From Winogradskyella immobilis (GTDB lineage: Bacteria > Bacteroidota > Bacteroidia > Flavobacteriales > Flavobacteriaceae), in the NCBI RefSeq assembly GCF_021887715.1, contig NZ_JAIQXX010000005.1, positions 124,001 to 188,000 on the forward strand: a stretch of DNA of 64,000 nucleotides, read 5' to 3'. Below are positions 24,868-33,139 of this stretch, piece by piece. The notes under the pieces are model-generated. The model made no database searches. It was not told where the DNA came from and saw only the letters and a list, made by a program, of their open reading frames with translations. The position numbers and the translations under genes were made by a program. Each line of letters begins with the position of its first letter. Positions within the stretch are counted from its first letter, which is position 1.

Positions 24868-27225
24868 TTATCGCTTTAAAGTAAAATGTCCATAATGTAC
24901 ATTGCCATTATTACGTACAACCCTAAACCAATAATCAGACGTAGGCATTGGTTGCCCATTAAATGTCCCATCCCAACCTCTATCTTTAAAATCGAACGTG
25001 GTTAGGAGTTTGCCATAACGATCGAAGATAGATATTTCTATATTTTCTTCTCTATTAGAGTTAATAACACGCCAATAATCATTAACACCATCTCCATTTG
25101 GAGTAAAAAATCGATCGTGATACAATAAAAAGAGAGTATCACTAACCACTTCTCTTAAGCAATTTATATCTCTTACATATACTCTATAATCGTCTATAGG
25201 GAGATCCAAAAATATTGGTGATGTTTGATAATTAATACCATCTACTGAATATTCATAGTCTCCATTTTCAGCCAGTATCACCTCTATTGAATTATGGTTT
25301 TGACTCCAATCTATAACTTTTATGTCTTCAATAATAGGCGGATTATCACCTAGGCTAACAAATATTGTAGTTTGAGCTTCACAGGTAAAAGTCCCAAAAT
25401 CTTGTACAACAGTTAGTATATAGCGTCCAGTAGCCATTACCGTAATATCTTGAGTAGTCTCTCCTGTAGACCATTCATAACTAATAAAACCATCTGGAGC
25501 ACTAAGGATTAGGCCATCTTTAACATCACATATAAATTGTTCAGTAGGGATGTCTATAGTAATAAACTCTGGCGTAGTTATATTAAAACTAGAAATATCA
25601 AAACAAGTAGGGCTTACGGCATTTTCTACTCTTACCCATATCGTTACAGTGCCTATGTCTGGCACTAAATCGATAATTGGATCATTTTTTAATAATGCAT
25701 TTTGCTCAGTAGTATAATATGTTACTCTAAAAATATCTGGATCTAAACCATTTAGTACTTCTTCATCATAATCGATTAAAAAAACAGTAGTATCCTCGGA
25801 ACATAAAAAAACATCGTCTAACTCTATAATGTTTGGTGTTTCAAATATTGTAATTTCTTTCGAGTCTGTAAAAATAAGTTCATTATCTAAAAAATTAACA
25901 ATGACTTTAACAGATACAGTATATGTTCCTGGATTTAAATAAGTGTGTAGTATGTTTTCGCTATCTGTTGTTATTGTATTACCATCACCCAAATCCCATT
26001 GATATGAATTTTGGCTAAAAGATGAAGATATACCATAGTTAATTTCAGTTGTCTCACCTTCACAAATATTAACAAAAGAAATACCTATAGGACGTTTAGG
26101 AAGTAAAAATGTAGGTAAATCTAGTAAGTTAGCACCAGATAAGTCTAGAACATTACTGCTATAATCAGAATCAAATCCTATAATATTTGGGTCTCTTATT
26201 GCTCCTATAAAAGGAAGTCCTCTTTGAACACTATATATTTTGCCATCAGGACCTCTTTTTAAATAAGGATATACACTGGATGGTGAAGGAGTTAAATTAA
26301 TTGGGTCGGGAATGTTATTTAAATCTGCGATATCATATTGTCGTATACCTTCGGTAAGATATGTTGTGTATAATACTTTACTATTTGGTGAAAATTCAAT
26401 ACCAAAATATGGGAATAAATTTCCAGTCTCATCCTGTTCTTCATATACTAAATCTAATTTACCAGTGAGGTCATTAAATCGGAGGATAAATAATTTTTTA
26501 AGACGTGGAAATCCTACTGCAATTAGTGTGTTATCTGGAGATATTTCCATGACTCCGAAATCTGTTTGACTACCGTCAACAAAACTAAGTCCCTCTTGAG
26601 ATCGAACAGGAGTTCTAGAAATTCCGTTTTCTGTTATTAAATACGCATTATAACTACCATCTCGCATAGCAATTAACCATATATCTCTACCATTTGCATG
26701 CCTAGCTGTAACCATATGCTGTCCAGCGTTATTAAGTAAGACCTCATGGTCAATGGATGGATCCAATCCACCCAAGCCATTGTTTAATGACATGTCAACA
26801 ATATTATAAGTAAGCCTATTTCTAAGTCCTTCCATTGTGGTTACAAATACATAATACCTATTAGGATTACCAGGATCACGAGCTACGGCAGCTTGAGACC
26901 CTCTGAAGGCAAATTTATCTGTAGGAGAATTAAGCATATTCTCTTGCATTCTGTTTTTAAAAATCCGACCATCTGAGTAAAAGAGTAAATTGCCTTCATC
27001 ATCATTAGCACAGATGAGATTATTAGGGCCATCGACAAATCCTAGAAAAACATTTCTAGGTATAGTATTATCATCTAAACTAGAAGGGATGCCAAAATTG
27101 TTGAACTTCATTCCAGCTAATTGACCAAAGTACCACGTGCTTCTTTCATTTTGTGCATTAATATTTAAAAATGAAAAAATAAAGCAAAGTACAATTAGAG
27201 TGCTATGTAATTTTTTGATAGTCAA
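24868..27225 (-). CDS. Secreted T9SS type B protein with PKD domain
   Basis: 785 residues. Signal peptide (TLIVLCFIFSFLNINAQ), then a seven-bladed-propeller-like region of repeated GxxxxVxxP strands (about 30-380; for example YFGIEFSPNSKVLY), a PKD domain with YQWDLGDGN (about 410) and GTYTVSVKV, and a C-terminal gliding-motility-type CTD (FFTPNGDGVNDYW, ISIFDRYGKLL, WDGTFNGQPMPTSDYWF). The CTD directs export through the type IX system. It starts with a TTG, supported by an AAGGAG five bases upstream. Ligand unknown. Confidence 0.93.
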   Translation of the reverse strand: MTIKKLHSTLIVLCFIFSFLNINAQNERSTWYFGQLAGMKFNNFGIPSSLDDNTIPRNVFLGFVDGPNNLICANDDEGNLLFYSDGRIFKNRMQENMLNSPTDKFAFRGSQAAVARDPGNPNRYYVFVTTMEGLRNRLTYNIVDMSLNNGLGGLDPSIDHEVLLNNAGQHMVTARHANGRDIWLIAMRDGSYNAYLITENGISRTPVRSQEGLSFVDGSQTDFGVMEISPDNTLIAVGFPRLKKLFILRFNDLTGKLDLVYEEQDETGNLFPYFGIEFSPNSKVLYTTYLTEGIRQYDIADLNNIPDPINLTPSPSSVYPYLKRGPDGKIYSVQRGLPFIGAIRDPNIIGFDSDYSSNVLDLSGANLLDLPTFLLPKRPIGISFVNICEGETTEINYGISSSFSQNSYQWDLGDGNTITTDSENILHTYLNPGTYTVSVKVIVNFLDNELIFTDSKEITIFETPNIIELDDVFLCSEDTTVFLIDYDEEVLNGLDPDIFRVTYYTTEQNALLKNDPIIDLVPDIGTVTIWVRVENAVSPTCFDISSFNITTPEFITIDIPTEQFICDVKDGLILSAPDGFISYEWSTGETTQDITVMATGRYILTVVQDFGTFTCEAQTTIFVSLGDNPPIIEDIKVIDWSQNHNSIEVILAENGDYEYSVDGINYQTSPIFLDLPIDDYRVYVRDINCLREVVSDTLFLLYHDRFFTPNGDGVNDYWRVINSNREENIEISIFDRYGKLLTTFDFKDRGWDGTFNGQPMPTSDYWFRVVRNNGNVHYGHFTLKR

Positions 27226-27662
27226 TGATTCTCCTTATTATTAATTTAGGATAATAACATATTCTATAAAATATGTAGGTGAAGTTATATAGAAATGGTT
27301 AGTGATATAATCTGTTACGTATCAAAAATTATACCACAAAAATTTAAATATTTATTATTTACACATAAAAACATAGGATATGTGTCGTAAAAACTAAGTT
27401 ATTCAATTTGTAAGATTTTTACCTAAGGTTTATGAGAAACTTAAAATATTTTTAGATAATAGTACGTGAAAATAAGATGAGTTACATTATCGCTCATCAA
27501 GAACATTGATTATTATGATAGTATTAAATAATCAATATCCAGCGTATAAAAACTAATTGAATATAGCAAGATTATGTATGAGATAAAATAATTTCAATAT
27601 TACAAACCAATTTATAGAAGATATTAGTTAAATTTATAATCTAACTTTAAAACTATTCAATC
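27226..27662. other. 437-bp divergent AT-rich intergenic region
   Basis: Lies between the T9SS cargo gene (minus) and the 114-residue membrane protein gene (plus). It must hold both promoters, but I see no full TTTG / TAnnTTTG pair, no terminator, no repeat and no convincing small frame. Only the ribosome-binding site at 27231-27236 can be named. Confidence 0.5.
27231..27236 (-). promoter_or_regulatory. Shine-Dalgarno site deciding a TTG start
   Basis: Minus strand AAGGAG, five bases before the TTG of the T9SS cargo gene. Good Shine-Dalgarno sites are rare in this phylum. The match selects TTG 27225 over other candidates. Confidence 0.65.
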
Positions 27663-28007
27663 ATGACAGGATTACTTTTACCTATAGCAAACATAGCTGG
27701 TGGTCTATTATTAGGCTTAGCTACTTTAGATAAATGGGACGGTGATAAAAACTTCTTTAATAAAATAGCAGGAGTTTTGGCACCATTTCAAAGTGTAATA
27801 GGTGGCGCACTTATTATTCTACCTATTTTAAACTTTAGTTTATTAGCCATAGTTAGTATTGCAGGTGGTATTTTGTTATTAACTCATGCTTTTGGTAAAG
27901 TGCCTGCTTTAGAAGCAACTCTAAGGAAAATATCTGATAAATTAAGTCCGTTTAAAGCTCTAATAGGAATTGCACTGTTGGTTATTGGCTTGCTTAATAT
28001 TTTATAA
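27663..28007 (+). CDS. Small membrane protein made of two repeated halves
   Basis: 114 residues, about four hydrophobic helices. The two halves are related: NIAGGLLLG and SIAGGILLL in the first helix, KIAGVLAPFQSVIGGALIILPIL and KISDKLSPFKALIGIALLVIGLL in the second. It therefore arose by tandem duplication of a two-helix unit. I do not recognise the family; function unknown. Its stop TAA touches the stop of the opposite-strand barrel gene with no gap. Confidence 0.75.
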   Translation: MTGLLLPIANIAGGLLLGLATLDKWDGDKNFFNKIAGVLAPFQSVIGGALIILPILNFSLLAIVSIAGGILLLTHAFGKVPALEATLRKISDKLSPFKALIGIALLVIGLLNIL

Positions 28008-28877
28008 TTAATTTTTGAAAAGCCTAAAAACACCACCAAAAGCGACAACACGTTGGAAGAAATAAAAACTTTGCTCTGCACTATCTGCAGAATCTTGTGT
28101 TGTCCTAATATCATTCATATTAATATAACCGCCCCGTAAATCGAGTTGCATAAAGAAATGTTTAAAAAATGTAAGATTTAATCCTAAATTCCCTGATATT
28201 CCATAACCAGATAAATGAAATTGATCGTAACGTTCTTTTTGTAAAAGCGTTGTATTTGTTTTAGGGTATAAGATGCCACCACCTATACCTTCGGTAATAT
28301 TAACTTGAAACTTATCCGTATTGGTAATACCAAATAGACTAGAAATATCATCATATCTTGCTAGTTCAACACGAATATAATTTAAGCCATCGGTATGTTC
28401 AAATTCTAAGAATTCTTCAGACACAAAGAATTCTTCATTATTATACGTTCCATTATAAATGCTACCAGCTTCACTTTCAGGCAAATTAATAAATCCATCA
28501 ATATCACGTACTCTATTTCTATTTAACACATATTTCATATGGTCTAAACCCACAGAAACACTATAATGGTCAGATATAAAATAACCTATTTTTGCATTTG
28601 TTTGAGGAATTGTAATGCGAGATGGGTTAATATAATCTATATGCCAACCTTTTGGTTTATCATTTGCAGTAGCATTATTTATTGTAAAATCATAGCCTTC
28701 ACCCTTAAAACGTATATCTGATTTAGAATATGATGCTACATTTCCTCCCCAACTGAAAAAGAATTTCCCTTTATTAGAAGCTGTATAACGTTTATTCTCT
28801 TCATTAATTTGCGCTGATAGACTCAAAGATGAAAAACAAATAAATATAAAAATCAGATAAGATTTAATTTTGAGCAT
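28008..28877 (-). CDS. Predicted outer-membrane beta-barrel protein
   Basis: 289 residues with a signal peptide (YLIFIFICFSSLSLSAQ). The mature sequence has alternating amphipathic strands ending in aromatic residues (GKFFFSWGGNVASYS, KIGYFISDHYSVSVGLDHMKYVL, GNLGLNLTFFKHFFMQLDLRGGYINM) and ends AFGGVFRLFKN, as in barrel proteins that close with a hydrophobic strand. No named family recognised. Downstream of kdsA on the same strand with a 44-base gap, so possibly co-transcribed. Confidence 0.72.
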   Translation of the reverse strand: MLKIKSYLIFIFICFSSLSLSAQINEENKRYTASNKGKFFFSWGGNVASYSKSDIRFKGEGYDFTINNATANDKPKGWHIDYINPSRITIPQTNAKIGYFISDHYSVSVGLDHMKYVLNRNRVRDIDGFINLPESEAGSIYNGTYNNEEFFVSEEFLEFEHTDGLNYIRVELARYDDISSLFGITNTDKFQVNITEGIGGGILYPKTNTTLLQKERYDQFHLSGYGISGNLGLNLTFFKHFFMQLDLRGGYINMNDIRTTQDSADSAEQSFYFFQRVVAFGGVFRLFKN

Positions 28878-28921
28878 ATCAATTAGTTATTGAAACTAAA
28901 ACTATTTACAATCGTAATTTA

Positions 28922-29734
28922 TTAAAGTGAATTTATTGTTTTTCTAATCGCAATAAGATTAGTTAATAGATTCTCGAGGTTATCTAAATGTAGCATATTT
29001 GCTCCATCACTTTTTGCATTAGCAGGATCAAAATGTGTTTCAATAAATAAACCATCAACATTATTTACTACTCCGGCTCTAGCAATAGTTTCTATCATGT
29101 CTGGTCGACCACCAGTAACACCAACGGTTTGGTTAGGTTGTTGTAATGAATGTGTTACATCTAAAACTGTTGGGGCATAACCTCGCATTGTTGGTATGCC
29201 ACGAAAATCTACAATCATATCTTGGTAGCCAAACATAGTACCTCGATCTGTAATCCATACATTATCATTGCCAGCATCTTTTACTTTTTGTACAGCGTGC
29301 TTCATGGCTTCAGGACTCATAAATTGTCCTTTTTTAAGGTTAACAACTTTTCCAGTTTTAGCAGCAGCAACAACTAAATCGGTCTGACGTACTAAAAATG
29401 CAGGAATTTGTAATACATCTACATAATTAGCGGCAAAAGTGGCATCAGAGACTTCATGGATGTCAGTTACAGTTGGAACGCCAAAAGTTTCAGAAACTTT
29501 TTTAAGAATCTTTAACGCTTTTTCGTCACCAATACCTGTAAAGCTATCTATTCTACTTCGATTAGCTTTTTTAAAACTTCCCTTAAAAATATATGGAATA
29601 TTTAATTTGTCTGTAATTGTAATAACGCGCTCAGCAATTCTAAGTGCCATATCTTCACCTTCAATGGCACATGGACCACAGAGTAAGAAGAAATTATTAG
29701 AATTTACGTGTTTTAGTTTAGGAATAGTAACCAA
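28922..29734 (-). CDS. kdsA: 3-deoxy-8-phosphooctulonate synthase
   Basis: 270 residues. Condenses PEP and arabinose 5-phosphate to KDO-8-phosphate for lipopolysaccharide core. Hallmarks: LLCGPCAIEGEDMAL, FKGSFKKANRSRIDSFTG, VTDIHE, LQIPAFLVRQTDL, KKGQFMSPEAM, TDRGTMFGYQDMIVDFR and DVTHSLQQPN. The Cys in GPCAIE places it with the metal-type enzymes such as that of Aquifex, rather than the metal-free E. coli type with Asn. The start is a TTG at 29734; no ATG fits. A candidate promoter with a palindrome lies just upstream. Confidence 0.95.
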   Translation of the reverse strand: MVTIPKLKHVNSNNFFLLCGPCAIEGEDMALRIAERVITITDKLNIPYIFKGSFKKANRSRIDSFTGIGDEKALKILKKVSETFGVPTVTDIHEVSDATFAANYVDVLQIPAFLVRQTDLVVAAAKTGKVVNLKKGQFMSPEAMKHAVQKVKDAGNDNVWITDRGTMFGYQDMIVDFRGIPTMRGYAPTVLDVTHSLQQPNQTVGVTGGRPDMIETIARAGVVNNVDGLFIETHFDPANAKSDGANMLHLDNLENLLTNLIAIRKTINSL

Positions 29735-29742
29735 ATCTTTAA

Positions 29743-29768
29743 GACTTAAATATTAAGTCGCAAAGATA
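29743..29768 (-). promoter_or_regulatory. kdsA -7 box with adjoining palindrome
   Basis: TATCTTTG (minus strand, 29761-29768) fits TAnnTTTG. Directly downstream is a perfect palindrome GACTTAA-TAT-TTAAGTC (29743-29759) covering the expected transcription start, ending nine bases before the TTG. It could be an operator or a 5' mRNA hairpin. No -33 TTTG at the right distance. Confidence 0.45.
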
Positions 29769-29773
29769 ACATT

Positions 29774-30133
29774 TTAAAATACCTTTTTAAGACTATTTCT
29801 TATAATCCAGAGTGACATTATAAAATTACTAATAACAAAAAGACCTCCGTAAAATAAAAATGTTTTAGTACTATCAGACCAGTGTATAATATTTAAAATA
29901 TCAGATAAGTAGGCAAGAATAATATATGAAGATAAGCAAACAAAGATTATTCCTAAAGTAAAATTTAACTTTCGACTAGGTTTTATAATCTGCCATAAAA
30001 AAGGCAATCCAAAAAGTAGAATAGGATAGGCACTAAGGCCCTCATTTTGGTTAATATCAGTAAACCAATACGCAGTAATAGCTATAAAATATAAATAAGG
30101 AATAAATTTAGAATAACGACTAATCAGACTCAT
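29774..30133 (-). CDS. Small four-helix membrane protein
   Basis: 119 residues with four hydrophobic segments (about 9-25, 33-50, 55-76, 90-112). No family recognised. It lies directly upstream of kdsA on the same strand, 39 bases away, and is divergent from typA. Function unknown. Confidence 0.65.
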   Translation of the reverse strand: MSLISRYSKFIPYLYFIAITAYWFTDINQNEGLSAYPILLFGLPFLWQIIKPSRKLNFTLGIIFVCLSSYIILAYLSDILNIIHWSDSTKTFLFYGGLFVISNFIMSLWIIRNSLKKVF

Positions 30134-30268
30134 GTTAAATTTAAAATAAAATTAATAATCAACTTTTTATGGATCAGCTGACGGATATATAATTAAACGA
30201 AAAGTGCTTAAGAATATTACAGCGTTTTTTAATTATAACATATAATTAACTTATCAATAATAAATGAG

Positions 30269-30276
30269 TACCTTTG
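30269..30276 (+). promoter_or_regulatory. typA -7 promoter box
   Basis: TACCTTTG matches TAnnTTTG, 23 bases before ATG 30300. It lies inside the frame that would start at the ATG at 30264, which argues that 30264 is not used. -33 box not evident. Confidence 0.5.
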
Positions 30277-30299
30277 CACGCTTAAAATCAGCATCAGTT

Positions 30300-32099
30300 A
30301 TGGCTAAGATTAAAAATATTGCAATTATTGCACACGTAGATCATGGTAAAACAACTTTGGTAGATAAAATAATGTACCATTGCCAATTGTTTCGTGAAAA
30401 TGAGAATACAGGAGATTTAATCCTAGATAATAATGATCTTGAACGAGAACGCGGTATAACCATTACATCTAAAAATGTTTCTGTAGTTTACAGAGATACT
30501 AAAATTAATATTATTGATACGCCTGGTCACGCCGATTTTGGAGGTGAGGTAGAACGTGTATTAAATATGGCTGATGGTGTTTTATTATTGGTAGATGCTT
30601 TTGAAGGACCAATGCCTCAAACACGTTTTGTATTGCAAAAAGCAATTGATTTAGGCTTAAAACCTTGTGTGGTTGTTAATAAGGTCGATAAAGAAAATTG
30701 TACTCCAGAAGAAGTTCATGAAAAAGTTTTTGACTTAATGTTTGAACTTGGTGCGGAAGAATGGCAATTAGATTTTCCTACAGTATACGGATCAGCTAAG
30801 CACAATTGGATGAGTGAAGATTGGGAAAATCCAACAGACAATATTGAGCCATTATTAGATATGGTTATTGAGCATATTCCAGAACCAAAAATTGAAGAAG
30901 GAACTACGCAAATGTTAATTACATCTTTAGACTTTTCTTCCTTTACAGGACGTATTGCCATAGGTCGATTAACTAGAGGTGAATTAAAAGCTGGTCAACA
31001 AATTTCTTTAGTAAAAAGAGATGGATCTATTGTGAAAAGTAGAATTAAAGAATTACATACATTTGAAGGTTTAGGTCGTAAAAAAGTAGATGCAGTACAA
31101 ACAGGAGATATTTGTGCTATTGTAGGTTTAGAAGGTTTTGAAATTGGTGATACAGTTGCCGATTTAGAACAACCAGAAGGCTTAAAAACTATTGCTATTG
31201 ATGAGCCAACGATGAGTATGTTATTTACAATTAATGATTCTCCATTTTTTGGTAAAGATGGAAAGTTTGTAACATCTCGTCATATAAAAGAACGTTTAAC
31301 TAAAGAATTAGAAAAAAACTTAGCATTAAGAGTAGAAGAAACCGATAGTGCGGATAAGTTTATGGTCTTTGGACGTGGTGTATTACACTTATCAGTTTTA
31401 ATAGAAACTATGCGTCGTGAAGGTTACGAACTACAAATCGGTCAACCACAAGTTATCATTAAAGAAGTTGATGGTGTTAAATGCGAACCTTTTGAAGAAA
31501 TGACTATAGATTTACCAGAACATGTTTCAGGAAAAGCTATAGAAATGGTAACGATGCGTAAAGGTGAGATGACAAGTATGGAGGCTAAAGGCGATCGTAT
31601 GGTTTGTGAGTTTATTGTACCATCTCGTGGTATTATAGGTTTACGTAATCAATTGCTTACAGCAACTGCAGGTGAGGCTATTATGGCACATAGATTTAAA
31701 GAATATCAACCCTTAAAAGGAGGAATTCCTGAGCGTCAGAATGGATCTTTAGTGTCTATGGAAAACGGAAGTGCAATTCCTTATTCTATTGATAAATTAC
31801 AAGATCGTGGTAAGTTTTTTGTAGATCCAGGTGAAGATATTTATGAAGGCCAAGTTATTGGAGAGAATTCTCGTGGTGATGATATGACTGTAAATGTTAC
31901 TAAAACTAAAAAGTTAAGTAATGTACGTTCTTCAGGTGCAGATGACAAGGCTAAAATTGTACCAGCGATTAAGTTTTCTTTAGAAGAAGCTTTAGAATAT
32001 ATTCAAAAAGATGAATATGTTGAAGTTACACCAAATCACTTGAGATTGCGTAAGGTCTTTTTAAAAGAAGTTGATCGTAAACGAAATAAGAATATCTAA
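30300..32099 (+). CDS. typA: Ribosome-associated translational GTPase TypA/BipA
   Basis: 599 residues from ATG 30300, starting MAKIKNIAIIAHVDHGKTTL, exactly the family start. G1 AHVDHGKTT, G2 RGITIT, G3 DTPGHADFGGEV, G4 NKVDK; then domain II (GRIAIGRLTRGELKAGQ), domain III and V, and the TypA-specific C-terminal domain (PSRGIIGLRNQLLTATAGEA, ENGSAIPYSIDKLQDRGKFFVDPGEDIYEGQVIGE). It helps 50S assembly and cold or stress growth. A frame from ATG 30264 adds 12 residues over the promoter box and is rejected. A terminator follows at 32124. Confidence 0.97.
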   Translation: MAKIKNIAIIAHVDHGKTTLVDKIMYHCQLFRENENTGDLILDNNDLERERGITITSKNVSVVYRDTKINIIDTPGHADFGGEVERVLNMADGVLLLVDAFEGPMPQTRFVLQKAIDLGLKPCVVVNKVDKENCTPEEVHEKVFDLMFELGAEEWQLDFPTVYGSAKHNWMSEDWENPTDNIEPLLDMVIEHIPEPKIEEGTTQMLITSLDFSSFTGRIAIGRLTRGELKAGQQISLVKRDGSIVKSRIKELHTFEGLGRKKVDAVQTGDICAIVGLEGFEIGDTVADLEQPEGLKTIAIDEPTMSMLFTINDSPFFGKDGKFVTSRHIKERLTKELEKNLALRVEETDSADKFMVFGRGVLHLSVLIETMRREGYELQIGQPQVIIKEVDGVKCEPFEEMTIDLPEHVSGKAIEMVTMRKGEMTSMEAKGDRMVCEFIVPSRGIIGLRNQLLTATAGEAIMAHRFKEYQPLKGGIPERQNGSLVSMENGSAIPYSIDKLQDRGKFFVDPGEDIYEGQVIGENSRGDDMTVNVTKTKKLSNVRSSGADDKAKIVPAIKFSLEEALEYIQKDEYVEVTPNHLRLRKVFLKEVDRKRNKNI

Positions 32100-32123
32100 A
32101 TTTTAGAGATAACAGCTATATTG

Positions 32124-32160
32124 AAAAGAGAAAATCTTAATTTAGATTTTCTCTTTTTTT
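32124..32160 (+). terminator. typA terminator
   Basis: AAAAGAGAAAATC pairs with GATTTTCTCTTTT over 13 bp with an 8-base loop, followed by T. Confidence 0.88.
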
Positions 32161-32179
32161 ATAAAATAAAAATAGAACT

Positions 32180-32440
32180 ATGGAACTATTTGGAATTACA
32201 GCAACAGAATATATCGGTTATCTAGCTTCATTAATGGTGCTTTTATCATTTACTATGAAAAATATGAAAAGCCTGCGTTTGATGAATATGACGGGTTGTA
32301 TTTTATTTATAACCTATGGTTTTTTAATGCCTACATTACGTATTGGCTTACCTATTATTATTGCAAACACTGCTATTTTTATAGTTAATTTATATTACTT
32401 AACTAAAAAAAGTAGAACAAAAGAAGGTGTTACTGATTAG
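32180..32440 (+). CDS. Three-helix membrane protein, SemiSWEET/PQ-loop-like
   Basis: 86 residues with three hydrophobic helices (about 10-27, 37-52, 56-76), the size and layout of SemiSWEET half-transporters. MKNMKSLRLMNMTGC and LPIIIANTAIFIVNLYYL resemble the conserved helix 2 and Pro-Asn region of such proteins; YgjV-like proteins have similar patterns. Function not established. Its last 11 bases overlap the end of the opposite-strand methyltransferase gene. Confidence 0.6.
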   Translation: MELFGITATEYIGYLASLMVLLSFTMKNMKSLRLMNMTGCILFITYGFLMPTLRIGLPIIIANTAIFIVNLYYLTKKSRTKEGVTD

Positions 32441-33041
32441 AGCAATGTAGTATAGCTAAAGTATACGGAATTCTAAAATAATGTTCCTCCACGGTTGAGG
32501 TAATAGTGTTAAATGAAGATTGAGCCAATGTTTGATACTCATTAGGTGTTCTTATAAATTCACCACGATCTTTATCAATTAAAAACTTAGATATTTTGTT
32601 TTGATTAGGAATATAACAACCATCAAGAGAGACAAATCTTCCATTAGGTTTTAAAGCTTTTTTAGCTAAGTTAAAAAGCGTTAGACACTCACTATCGTTT
32701 AAATGATGTAATACACCAGTAGCAATAACAATATCAAAAGTTTCAGGATGCTCAAGATTAAATGTTTTAACATCAGCACATTGAAACTTGTGATTAGTGT
32801 ATTTAGATTTTGCAGTATTTATATAATTTTTATCGACATCAAAACCAGTATAATCAACTTCAGGTAAAAACTCTAGTATATCGCCAGGTCCACAACCAAT
32901 GTCTAAGACTTTTTCTCCTTTTTTAATATTAGTATGATTTTTTATAAATAAGTGTCTTGCCTTAATGCCACCAACAAGATATTGATAGCTACTATATACA
33001 AAAGGTATTTTTAAAAACAGCCTAAGGTCTAAAGATGGCAT
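32430..33041 (-). CDS. Class I SAM-dependent methyltransferase
   Basis: 203 residues. Motif I VLDIGCGPGDILEFL (about 46-60), then YTGFDVDKNYI, a FDIVIATGVLHHLND post-motif II (about 102-116) and a LKPNGRFVSLDG motif III (about 133). Substrate unknown. It borders the polysaccharide locus and may act on the glycan or lipid, but its strand is opposite to the next gene, so this is only position-based. Confidence 0.88.
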   Translation of the reverse strand: MPSLDLRLFLKIPFVYSSYQYLVGGIKARHLFIKNHTNIKKGEKVLDIGCGPGDILEFLPEVDYTGFDVDKNYINTAKSKYTNHKFQCADVKTFNLEHPETFDIVIATGVLHHLNDSECLTLFNLAKKALKPNGRFVSLDGCYIPNQNKISKFLIDKDRGEFIRTPNEYQTLAQSSFNTITSTVEEHYFRIPYTLAILHCSNQ

Positions 33042-33139
33042 AGTCTTACACTAATAGAAGTTTGAGATTATAAAATTACATTAATTAAATTATTGAAACC
33101 TATATTTTATATCTTTAAAATCTTTATTAAAATCAAAGA

